Shown here: positions 1 to 8,230 of the stretch, in pieces
Layout of the letters: every line of letters begins with the position of its first letter
Numbering within the stretch: position 1 is the stretch's first letter
Origin: Symbiodinium natans
Taxonomy: Eukaryota > Sar > Dinophyceae > Suessiales > Symbiodiniaceae
Assembly (NCBI GenBank): GCA_905221605.1
Contig: CAJNDS010001470.1
Coordinates: 1 to 17,673, forward strand
DNA length: 17,673 nucleotides
Reading direction: 5' to 3'
Program-made: the position numbers and the translations under genes
Notes under the pieces: generated by a model
The model's input: the letters and a program-made list of their open reading frames with translations, nothing else
The model's database searches: none
Told to the model about the DNA's origin: nothing

Positions 1-198
1 TCATGTTTTTGGACAGCCCAGAAGGTTTCCTGACATTTTGTTTTGGTTTCCAAAACGCATGCTTTTGGAGAGCCCAGAAGGTTTCCTGCCATTTGTTTTT
101 GGTGCCCAAAACTCATGTTTTTGGAGAGCGCAGAAGGTTTCCTGACATTTTTTTTGGTGCCCAAAACTCATGATTTTGGAGAGCCCAGAAGGTTCCCT

Positions 199-216
199 GA
201 CAATTCATGATTTTGC
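199..216 (+). repeat. Landmark after a 37-bp truncated unit (X copy)
   Basis: GACAATTCATGATTTTGC marks a place where a unit stops after 37 bp (GGTTCCCTGACAAT) and the next begins with TCATGATTTTGCAGAGC. Further copies lie at 3748-3765, 5778-5795, 6257-6273 (one base shorter), 15207-15224, 17246-17263 and 17565-17582. These seven sites fall into three sets fixed by the higher-order layout: 199, 6257 and 17565; 3748 and 15207; 5778 and 17246. This makes the mark a convenient ruler for the array. Confidence 0.9.
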
Positions 217-439
217 AGAGCCCAGAAGGTTTCCTGACATTTGTTTTGGTGCCCAAAACTAGTGTTTTTGGAGCGCCCAGAAGGTTTCCTCTTTTTTTGG
301 TGCCCAAAACTCACGTTCTTGGAGAGCCCAGAAGGTTTCCTGCCATTTGTTTTTGGTGCCCAAGTTTCATATTCTTGGAGAGCCCAGAAGGTTTCCTGAC
401 ATTTGTTTTTGGTGCCGAAAACTCATATTTTTGGATAGT

Positions 440-1323
440 CCAGAAGGTTTCCTGACATTTGTTGTTGGTGCCCAAAACTCGCGTTTTTGGAGAGTCCAGA
501 AGGTTTCCTGACATTTGTTTTTGGTGCCCAAAACTCATGTTTTTGAAGAGCGTAGAGGGTGTTTTTGGTGCCCAAAACTCATGTTTTTGGATAGTCCAGA
601 AGGTTTCCTTTTTTTGGTGCCCAGAATTCATGTTTTTGGAGAGCCCAGAAGGTTCCCTGACATTTGCTTTTGGTGCCCACAACTCATGTTTTTGGAGAGC
701 CCAGAAGGTTTCCTGACATTTGTTTTTGCTGCCCGAAACTCATGTTTTTGGAGAGTCCAGAAAGTTGCCTGACATTTGTTTTTGGTGCCCAAAACTCATA
801 TTTTTGGAAAGTCCAGAAGGTTTCCTGACATTTGTTGTTGGTGCCCAAAACTCATATTTTTGGAGAGTCCAGAAGGTTTCCTGACATTTGTTTTTGGTGC
901 CCAAAACTCATGTTTTTGAAGAGCGTAGAAGGTGTTTTTGGTGCCCAAAACTCATGTTTTTGGAGAGTCCAGAAGGTTTCCTGACATTTGTTTTTGGTGC
1001 CCAAAACTCATGTTTTTGAAGAGCGTAGAAGGTGTTTTTGGTGCCCAAAACTCATGTTTTTGGATAGTCCAGAAGGTTTCCTTTTTTTGGTGCCCAGAAT
1101 TCATGTTTTTGGAGAGCCCAAAAGGTTTCCTGACATTTGCTTTTGGTGCCCACAACTCATGTTTTTGGAGTGCCCAGAAGGTTTCCTGACATTTGTTTTT
1201 GCTGCCCGAAACTCATGTTTTTGGAGAGTCCAGAAAGTTGCCTGACATTTGTTTTTGGTGCCCAAAACTCATATTTTTGGATAGTACAGAAGGTTTCCTG
1301 ACATTTGTTGTTGGTGCCCAAAA
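440..1323 (+). repeat. 473-bp tandem duplication inside block X
   Basis: The stretch about 440-850 is repeated at about 913-1323, an offset of 473 bp. Both copies carry the same ordered variants: a 44-bp unit with GAAGAGCGTAGA, a 49-bp unit with GGATAGTCC followed by a T7 run, a CCCAGAATTCATG unit, a CCCACAACTC unit, and a GCTGCCCGAAACTC unit followed by AGAAAGTTGCC. At the join, a 44-bp plus 56-bp pair is doubled (908-1007 and 1008-1107 begin alike). The offset is not a multiple of 56 because truncated units are included. The same duplication is present in X' (about 6497-7377), so it predates the X/X' split. Confidence 0.85.
535..578 (+). repeat. 44-bp truncated unit (type copy)
   Basis: This unit lacks 12 bp (TTCCTGACATTT of the consensus), so GAAGGT or GAGGGT joins directly to GTTTTTGG, and it carries GAAGAGCGTAGA in place of GGAGAGCCCAGA. 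Other members start near 908, 1008, 4591, 6592, 6965, 7065 and 16051. All lie at matching places in X/X' or Y/Y', so this is one old deletion copied by higher-order amplification and not repeated independent loss. Confidence 0.85.
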
Positions 1324-1492
1324 CTCATGTTTTTGGAGAGCCCAAAAGGTTTGCTGACATTTGTTTTTGGTGCCCAAAACTCATGTTTTTGGAGAGCCCA
1401 GAAGGCTTCCTGATATTTGTTGTTGGTGCCCAAAACTCACGTTTTTGGAGAGCCCAGAAGGTTTCCTGACATTTGTTTTTGGTGCCCAAAAC

Positions 1493-1548
1493 TCATGTTT
1501 TTGGAGAGCCCAGAAGGTTTCCTGACATTTGTTTTTGGTGCCCAAAAC
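1493..1548 (+). repeat. Reference consensus unit (56 bp)
   Basis: This copy matches the most frequent base at every position and can serve as the type unit. It starts at TCATG and ends at GCCCAAAAC. Composition is 20 T, 12 A, 13 G and 11 C, with no CpG. It holds two T5 runs (unit positions 6-10 and 40-44) and one in-frame TGA per strand (from CCTGA on + and from TCA on -). The last 18 bases of its GTTTTTGG...CCCAAAAC part form an imperfect palindrome. The choice of first base is arbitrary. Confidence 0.95.
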
Positions 1549-1671
1549 TCATGTTTTTGGAGAGCCCAGAAGGCTTCCTGACATTTGTTGTTGGTGCACA
1601 AACCTCATATTTTTGGATAGTCCAGAAGGTTTCCTGACATTTGTTGTTGGTGCCCAAAACTCACGTTTTTG

Positions 1672-1700
1672 GAGAGTCCAGAAGGTTTCCTTTTTTTTGG
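1672..1700. other. Junction of X to Y; inferred deletion point
   Basis: Up to the shared word GTCCAGAAGGTTTCC the sequence follows X' (near 7729-7743). From the following T8 run onward it follows sequence near 13140 (also 10180 and 8178), where GGATAGTCCAGAAGGTTTCC precedes a T7 or T8 run. The left side keeps the X-type GGAGAGTCC and the right side takes the other parent's T run and TTTTTTGGAGAGCCC unit. This is what an in-register unequal crossover joining X directly to the end of Z would leave. The exact base cannot be fixed within the shared 15-bp word. Confidence 0.65.
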
Positions 1701-2499
1701 TGCCCAAAACTCATGTTTTTTGGAGAGCCCAGAAGGTTTCCTGACATTTGTTTTTGGTCCCCAAAACTCATGTTTTTGAAGAGTCCAGAAGGTTTCCTGA
1801 CATTGTTTTTGGCGCCCAAAACTCATATTTTTGGAGAGCCCAGAAGTTTTCTTGATATTTATTTTTAGCCTCCAAAAATCATATTTTTGGACAACCCAGA
1901 AGGTTTCCTGACATTTGTTTTTGGTGTCCAAAACTCATATTTTTGGAGAGCCCAGAGAGTTTGCTGATATTTGATTTTGGTGCCAAAAATTCGTGTTTTT
2001 GGAGAGCCCACAAGATTTCCTGACATTTGTTTTTGGTGCCCAGAACTCATGTTTTTGGAGAGCCCAGAAGGCTTCCTGACGTTTCTTGTTGGTGTCCAAA
2101 ACTCATCGGGAGAGCCCAGAAGGTTTCCTGACATTTGTTTTTGGTGCCCAAGTTTCATATTCTTGGAGAGCCCAGAAGGTTTCCTGACATTTGTTTTTGG
2201 TGCCCAACAATCATATTTTTGGAGAGCCCAGAAGTTTTACTGACATTTGTTTTTGGTGCCCAAAACTGAAATTTTCGGAGAGCCCAGAAGATTTCCTGAC
2301 ATTTGTTATTGGTACCCAAAACTCATATGTTTGGATAGTCCAGAAGGTTTCCTGACCTTTGTTTTTGGTGCCCAAGTTTCATATTCTTGGAGAGCCCAGA
2401 AGATTTCCTGACATTTGTTTTTGGTGCCGAAAACTCATGTTGTTGGAGAGTCCAGAAGGTTTCCTGACATGTGATTTTGGTGTCCAAACCTCATGTGTT

Positions 2500-3230
2500 T
2501 GGAGAGCCCAGAAGGTTTCCTGACATTTGTTTTTGGTGCCCAGAACTCATGTTTTTGGAGAGCCCAAAAGTTTTGCTGACGTTTGTTTTTGGTGCCCAAA
2601 ACTCATGTTTTTGGAGAGCCCAGAAGGTTTCCTGACATTTGTTTTTGGTGCCCAAAACTCATGTTTTTAGAGAGTCCAGAAGGTTTCCTGACATTTGTTG
2701 TTGGTGCCCAAAACTCATGTTTTTGGAGAGCCCAGAAGGTTTCCTGATATTTGTTGTTGGTGCCCAAAACTCACGTTTTTGGAGAGCCCAGAAGGTTTCC
2801 TGACATTTGTTTTTGGTGCCCAAAACTCACGTTTTTGGAGAGCCCAGAAGGTTTCCTGACATTTGTTTTTGGTGCCCAAAACTCATGTTTTTGGAGGGCC
2901 CAGAAGGTTTCCTGACATTTGTTTTTGGTGCCCAAAACTCATGTTTTTGGAGAGTCCAGAAGGTTTCCTGACATTTGTTTTTGGTGCCCAAAACTCACGT
3001 TTTTGGAGAGCCCAGAAGGTTTGCTGACATTTGTTTTTGGTGCCCAACAGTCATGTTTTTGGAGAGCCCAGAAGGTTTCCTGACATTTGTTTTTGGTGCC
3101 CAAAACTCATGTTTTTGGAGAGCCCAGAAGGTTTCCTGACATTTGTTTTTGGTGCCCAGAACTCATGTTTTTGGAGAGCCCAGATGGTTTCCTGACATTT
3201 ATTTTTGGTGCCCAAACCTCATATTTTTGG
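2500..3230 (+). repeat. Homogeneous run of near-canonical units in Y
   Basis: About thirteen consecutive units here are full length and differ from the consensus at only a few bases, such as CACG for CATG, AGGGCCC for AGAGCCC, or CAACAGTC for CAAAACTC. The matching stretch in Y' is about 13955-14690 and carries the same variants in the same order. Uniform length and low divergence suggest recent local homogenisation compared with the ragged units on either side. Confidence 0.75.
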
Positions 3231-3341
3231 AGAGCCCAGAAGGTTTCCTGACCTTTGTTTTTGGTGCCCAAGTTTCATATTCTTGGAGAGCCCAGAAGAT
3301 TTCGTGACATTTGTTTTTGGTGCCCAAAACTCATGTTTTTT

Positions 3342-3471
3342 GAGAGCGCAGAAGGTTTCCTGACATTCGTTTTTGGTGCCCAAAACACATGTTTTTGGAT
3401 AGTCCAGAAGGTTTCCTTTTTTTTGGTGCCCAAAACTCATGTTTTTTGGAGAGCCCAGAAGGTTTCCTGAC
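3342..3471 (+). repeat. Patch in Y identical to block Z sequence
   Basis: By eye these ~130 bp are identical to 10117-10246, including GAGCGCAG, ACATTCG, AAAACACATG, GGATAGTCC and a T8 run, and nearly identical to the matching stretch near 13072-13195. The positional counterpart in Y' (about 14796-14930) instead has canonical-type units with no CACATG, no ATTCG and no T8 run, and is 5 bp longer. The flanks on both sides match Y' well. A non-allelic gene conversion or double crossover from Z fits best; conversion of Y' toward consensus is the alternative. Confidence 0.7.
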
Positions 3472-6005
3472 ATTTGTTTTTGGTGCCCAAAACTCATGTT
3501 TTTGGAGAATCCAGAAGGTTTCCTGACATTTGTTTTTGGTGCCCAAAACTCATGTTTTTGGAGAGCCCAGAAGGTTTCCTGACATTTGTTTTTGGTGCCC
3601 CAAATTCATGTTTTTGGAGAGCCCAGAAGGTTTCCTGACATTTGTTTTTGGTGCACAAATTTCTTGTTTTTGGAGAGCCCAGAAGGATTCCTGACTTTTT
3701 TTTTGGTGCCCAAAACTCATGATTTTGGAGAGCCCAGAAGGTTCCCTGACAATTCATGATTTTGCAGAGCCCAGAAGGTTCCCTGACATTTGTTTTGGTG
3801 CCCAAAACTAGTGTTTTTGGAGCGCCCAGAAGGTTTCCTTTTTTTTTGGTGCCCAAAACTCACGTTCTTGGAGAGCCCAGAAGGTTTCCTGCCATGTGTT
3901 TTTGGTGCCCAAGTTTCATATTTTTGGAGAGCCCAGAAGGTTTCCTGACATTTGTTTTTGGTGCCGAAAACTCATATTTTTGGATAGTCCAGAAGGTTTC
4001 CTGGCTTGTTTTTTGGTACCCAAAACTCATGGTTTTGGAGAGCCCAGAAGGTTTGCTGACATTTGTTTTTGGTGTCCAAAACTCATACTTTTGGAGAGCC
4101 CAGAAGGTTTCCTGACATTTGTTTTTGGTGCCCAGAACTCATGTTTTTGGAGAGTCCAGAAGGTTTCCTGACATTTGTTGTTGGTGCCCTAAACTCACGT
4201 TTTTGCAGAGTCCAGAAGGTTTCCTGACATTTGTTTTTGGTGCCCACAACTCATATTTTTGGAGAGCCCAGAAAGTTTCCTGACATTTGATTTTGGTGCC
4301 CAAATTTCATGTTCTTCGAGAGCCCAGAAGGTTTCCTGCCATTTGTTTTTGGTGCCCAAGTTTCATATTCTTGGAGAGCCCAGAAGGTTTCCTGACATAT
4401 TTTTTTTTGGTGCCCAAAACTCATGTTTTTCGAGAGCCCAGAAGGTTTCCTGACATTTGTTTTTGGTGCCCAAAACTCATATTTTTTTTTATAGTCCAGA
4501 AGGTTTCCTGACATTTGTTGTTGGTGCCCAAAACTCATATTTTTGGAGAGTCCAGAAGGTTTCCTGACATTTGTTTTTGGTGCCCAAAACTCATGTTTTT
4601 GAAGAGCGTAGAAGGTGTTTTTGGTGCCCAAAACTCATGTTTTTGGATAGTCCAGAAGGTTTCCTTTTTTTGGTGCCCAGAACTCATGTTTTTGGAGAGC
4701 CCAGAAGGTTTCCTGACATTTGTTTTTGGTGCCCAGAACTCATATTTTTGGAGAGCCCAAAAGGTTTCCTGACATTTGCTCTTGGTGCCCAAAACTCATG
4801 TTTTTGGAGAGCCCAGAAGGTTTCCTGACATTTTGTTTTTGGTTTCCAAAACGCATGTTTTTGGAGAGCCCAGAAGGTTTGCTAACATTTGTTTTTGCTG
4901 CCCGAAACTCATATTTTTGGAGAGTCCAGAAGGTTGCCTGACATTTGTTGTTGGTGCCCAAAACTCATGTTTTGGGAGAGCCCAGAAGGTTTCCTGACAT
5001 TTGTTTTTGGTGCCCAAATTTCTTGTTCTTCGAGAGCCCAGAAGGTTTCCTGACATTTGATTTTGGTGCCCAAATTTCATATTCTTGGAGAGCCCAGAAG
5101 GTTTCCTGACATATTTTTTTTGGTGCCCAAAACTCATGTTTTTCGAGAGCCCAGAAGGTTTCCTGACAATTTTTTTGGTGCCCAAAACTCATGTTTTTGG
5201 AGAGCCCAGCAGGTTTTCTGACTTTTGTTGTTGGTACCCAAAACTCATGTTTTTGGAGAGCCCAAAAGTTTTGCTGACGTTTGTTTTTGGTGCCCAAAAC
5301 TCATGTTTTTGGAGAGCCCAGAAGGTTTCCTGACATTTTGTTTTGGTGCCCAAAACGCATGTTTTTGAAGAGCCCAGAAGGTTTCCTGACATTTGTTTTT
5401 GGTGCCCAAAACTCATGTTTTTGGACAGCCCAGAAGGTTTCCTGACATTTGATTTTGGTGCCCAAAACTCATGTTTTTGGAGAGCCCAGAAGGTTTCCTG
5501 ACATTTGTTTTTGGTGCCCAAAACTCATGGTTTTGGAGAGCCCAGAAGATTTCCTGCCATTTGTTTTTGGTGCCCAAAACTCATGTTTTGGAGAACCCAG
5601 AAGGTTTCCTGACATCTGTTTTTGGTGCCCAAATCTCATGTTTTTGGAGAGCCCAGAAGGTGTCCTGACATTTGTTTTTGGGCCCAACACTCATATTTTT
5701 GGAGAGCCCAGAAGGTTTCCTGACATTTGTTTTTGGTGCCCAAAGCTCATGATTTTGGAGAGCCCAGAAGGTTCCCTGACAATTCATGATTTTGCAGAGC
5801 CCAGAAGGTTTCCTGACATTTGTTTTTGGTGCCCAAAACTCATGTTTTTTGGAGAGCCCAGAAGGTTTCCTGATATTTTGTTTTTGGTTCCCCAAAATTC
5901 TCGTTTTTGGACAGCCCAGAAGGTTTCCTGACAATTTGTTTTGGTTTCCAAAACGCATGTTTTTGGAGAGCCCAGAAGGTTTCCTGCCATTTGTTTTTGG
6001 TGCCC

Positions 6006-6016
6006 AAAAAAAAAAA

Positions 6017-6111
<95 letters not shown>

Positions 6112-6173
6112 AACGAAAGAAAAACAAAAAAAAAAAAAAAAAAAAAAAAAGAAAAAAGAAAAAAAAAAACAAA
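6006..6173 (+). repeat. A-rich low-complexity tract inside one unit
   Basis: 168 bases that are A except for isolated C or G at 6017, 6110, 6114, 6115, 6119, 6125, 6151, 6158 and 6170. The longest pure run is 92 A (6018-6109). It sits exactly within the AAAA of GCCCAAAACTCATG. Removing the excess restores the ordinary unit seen at the matching places near 105-112 and 17471-17478, so no satellite sequence is lost. No retroelement body or target-site duplication can be recognised beside it. It may be a homopolymer expansion or a sequencing or assembly artefact; the error-like sequence just downstream favours artefact. Confidence 0.9.
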
Positions 6174-6275
6174 CTCATGTTTTTTGGAGAGCGCGAAGGT
6201 TTTCCTGACATTTTTTTTGGTCCCAAACGCATCGATTTTGAAGCCCAGAAGTCCCTGACAATCATGATTTTGCAG
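6174..6275 (+). repeat. Degraded satellite just after the A tract
   Basis: Compared with the matching stretches at about 110-217 and 17476-17583, these ~100 bases carry about nine small changes, nearly all single or double base losses or gains. Examples are GCGCGAAGG for GCGCAGAAGG, GGTCCCAAACGCATCG for GGTGCCCAAAACTCATG, GAAGCCC for GGAGAGCCC, and CAATCATG for CAATTCATG. After about 6275 the match to X returns to near identity. This cluster looks like read error after a homopolymer more than biological decay. Confidence 0.75.
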
Positions 6276-7869
6276 AGCCCAGAAGGTTTCCTGACATTTG
6301 TTTTGGTGCCCAAAACTAGTGTTTTTGGAGCGCCCAGAAGGTTTCCTCTTTTTTTGGTGCCCAAAACTCACGTTCTTGGAGAGCCTAGAAGGTTTCCTGC
6401 CATTTGTTTTTGGTGCCCAAGTTTCATATTCTTGGAGAGCCCAGAAGGTTTCCTGACATTTGTTTTTGGTACCGAAAACTCATATTTTTGGATAGTCCAG
6501 AAGGTTTCCTGACATTTGTTGTTGGTGCCCAAAACTCGCGTTTTTGGAGAGTCCAGAAGGTTTCCTGACATTTGTTTTTGGTGCCCAAAACTCATGTTTT
6601 TGAAGAGCGTAGAAGGTGTTTTTGGTGCCCAAAACTCATGTTTTTGGATAGTCCAGAAGGTTTCCTTTTTTTGGTGCCCAGAATTCATGTTTTTGGAGAG
6701 CCCAGAAGGTTCCCTGACATTTGCTTTTGGTGCCCACAACTCATGTTTTTGGAGAGCCCAGAAGGTTTCCTGACATTTGTTTTTGCTGCCCGAAACTCAT
6801 GTTTTTGGAGAGTCCAGAAAGTTGCCTGACATTTGTTTTTGGTGCCCAAAACTCATATTTTTGGATAGTCCAGAAGGTTTCCTGACATTTGTTGTTGGTG
6901 CCCAAAACTCATATTTTTGGAGAGTCCAGAAGGTTTCCTGACATTTGTTTTTGGTGCCAAAAACTCATGTTTTTGAAGAGCGTAGAAGGTGTTTTTGGTG
7001 CCCAAAACTCATGTTTTTGGAGAGTCCAGAAGGTTTCCTGACATTTGTTTTTGGTGCCCAAAACTCATGTTTTTGAAGAGCGTAGAAGGTGCTTTTGGTG
7101 CCCAAAACTCATGTTTTTGGATAGTCCAGAAGGTTTCCTTTTTTTGGTGCCCAGAATTCATGTTTTTGGAGAGCCCAAAAGGTTTCCTGACATTTGCTTT
7201 TGGTGCCCACAACTCATGTTTTTGGAGAGCCCAGAAGGTTTCCTGACATTTGTTTTTGCTGCCCGAAACTCATGTTTTTGGAGAGTCCAGAAAGTTGCCT
7301 GACATTTGTTTTTGGTGCCCAAAACTCATATTTTTGGATAGTACAGAAGGTTTCCTGACATTTGTTGGTGCCCAAAACTCATGTTTTTGGAGAGCCCAAA
7401 AGGTTTGCTGACATTTGTTTTTGGTGCCCAAAACTCATGTTTTTGGAGAGCCCAGAAGGCTTCCTGATATTTGTTGTTGGTGCCCAAAACTCACGTTTTT
7501 GGAGAGCCCAGAAGGTTTCCTGACATTTGTTTTTGGTGCCCAAAACTCATGTTTTTGGAGAGCCCAGAAGGTTTCCTGACATTTGTTTTTGGTGCCCAAA
7601 ACTCATGTTTTTGGAGAGCCCAGAAGGCTTCCTGACATTTGTTGTTGGTGCACAAACCTCATATTTTTGGATAGTCCAGAAGGTTTCCTGACATTTGTTG
7701 TTGGTGCCCAAAACTCACGTTTTTGGAGAGTCCAGAAGGTTTCCTGACATTTGTTTTTGGTGCCCAAAACTCATGTTTTTGGAGTGTCCACAAGATTTCT
7801 TGACATTCGTTTTTGGTGCCCAAAATTCATGTTTTTGGAGAGCCCAGAAGGTTTCCTGACATTTGTTTT

Positions 7870-8230
7870 TGGTGCCCAGAACTCATGTTTTTGGAGAGCC
7901 CAGAAAATTTCCTGATATTTGTTTTTTGTGCCCACAACTCATGTTTTTGGAGAGCTCAGAAGGTTTCCTGACATTTGTTTTTGGTGCCCAAAACTCATGT
8001 TTTTGGAGAGCCCACAAGATTTCCTGACATTCGTTTTTGGTACCCAAAATTCATGTTTTTGGAGGGCCCAGAAGGTTTCCTGCCATTTGTTTTTGGTGCC
8101 CAAAACTCATGTTTTTGGAGAGCGCAGAAGGTTTCCTGACATTCGTTTTTGGTGCCCAAAACTCATGTTTTTGGATAGTCCAGAAGGTTTCCTTTTTTTT
8201 GGTGCCCAAAACTCATGTTTTTTGGAGAGC
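7870..8230 (+). repeat. ~350-bp sub-block with GAGCTCAG, copy 1 of 4
   Basis: Ordered series CCCACAACTC, GAGCTCAG, CCCACAAGATTTCC, ACATTCG, GAGGGCCC, GAGCGCAG, ATAGTCC plus T8. It recurs at about 9880-10235, 10870-11150 (shortened) and 12840-13185. The four GAGCTC words lie at 7952-7957, 9951-9956, 10953-10958 and 12905-12910, spaced 1999, 1002 and 1952 bp. Each Z copy therefore holds the sub-block twice. I noticed no other GAGCTC in the window. Confidence 0.8.

Larger units (their letters stand above)
1..1690 (+). repeat. Higher-order block X (copy 1)
   Basis: A distinctive series of variant units that recurs in the same order at 5899-7743. It includes the GACAATTCATGATTTTGC landmark at 199-216, an ACTAGTG variant near 257, 44-bp units with GAAGAGCGTAGA, units with TTTTTGCTGCCCGAAAC, and a run of canonical units near 1440-1560. 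Differences from X' that I can see by eye are few. Examples are GAGGGTG versus GAAGGTG near 559, GGAAAGTCC versus GGATAGTCC near 817, GGAGTGCCC versus GGAGAGCCC near 1169, and a 3-base TTG loss in X' near 7363. The block is cut by the window start, so its true left edge is unknown. Its right edge is where X and X' stop matching. Confidence 0.88.
1683..5898 (+). repeat. Higher-order block Y (copy 1)
   Basis: About 4.2 kb whose ordered variants recur at 13140-17366, at offset 11454 on the left, growing to about 11468 on the right through small indels. Shared private marks are the TTTAGCCTCCAAAAATC unit near 1865, the shortened ACTCATCGGGAGAG unit near 2105, a run of near-canonical units from about 2500 to 3230, the GACAATTCATGATTTTGC landmark at 3748-3765, a T9 run with ATAGTCC near 4482, a TTTGGTTTCCAAAACGCATG unit near 4850, and a second landmark at 5778-5795. 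Three local patches differ from Y': 3342-3471, about 4660-4680 and about 5527-5660. Confidence 0.88.
5899..7743 (+). repeat. Higher-order block X' (copy 2, with A tract)
   Basis: Matches 1 to about 1686. Offset is 5898 before the A-rich tract, 6057 after it and 6054 beyond a 3-base loss near 7363, so the tract adds a net ~159 bp. All X landmarks, including the 473-bp internal duplication (about 6497-7377), are present in order. At about 7743 the match to X ends: X goes on into the T8 run at 1691, while X' continues with a full-length unit and enters Z. Confidence 0.88.

Noticed and set aside
4476-4500. T9 run near 4482 (and 15942) as a second homopolymer insertion
   Set aside because: It is short, shared by Y and Y' at the expected offset, and replaces the ordinary TTTTTGG of the unit, so it is an inherited variant unit and not a new insertion.
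5449-5931. Open frame of 160 codons on the + strand, rich in F, W, C, P and K
   Set aside because: It is the satellite read in rotating frames with several TGA codons lost by variants (CCTGCC, short units). The same 56-residue pattern appears in all three frames and there is no gene-like context.
6006-6173. Poly(A) tail of a retrotransposed element or processed gene copy
   Set aside because: Satellite runs up to both edges with no inserted body, no recognisable internal promoter, and no target-site duplication beyond the A residues of the unit itself. Insertion of a tail alone is possible but unsupported.
5784-6371. Minus-strand open frame of 195 codons with a long phenylalanine run, resembling a membrane segment
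   Set aside because: The F run is the complement of the A tract; flanks are satellite. Not a membrane protein.
5907-6512. Longest open frame (201 codons, +) with a long lysine stretch
   Set aside because: It exists only because the A-rich tract reads as poly-lysine between satellite-derived ends.
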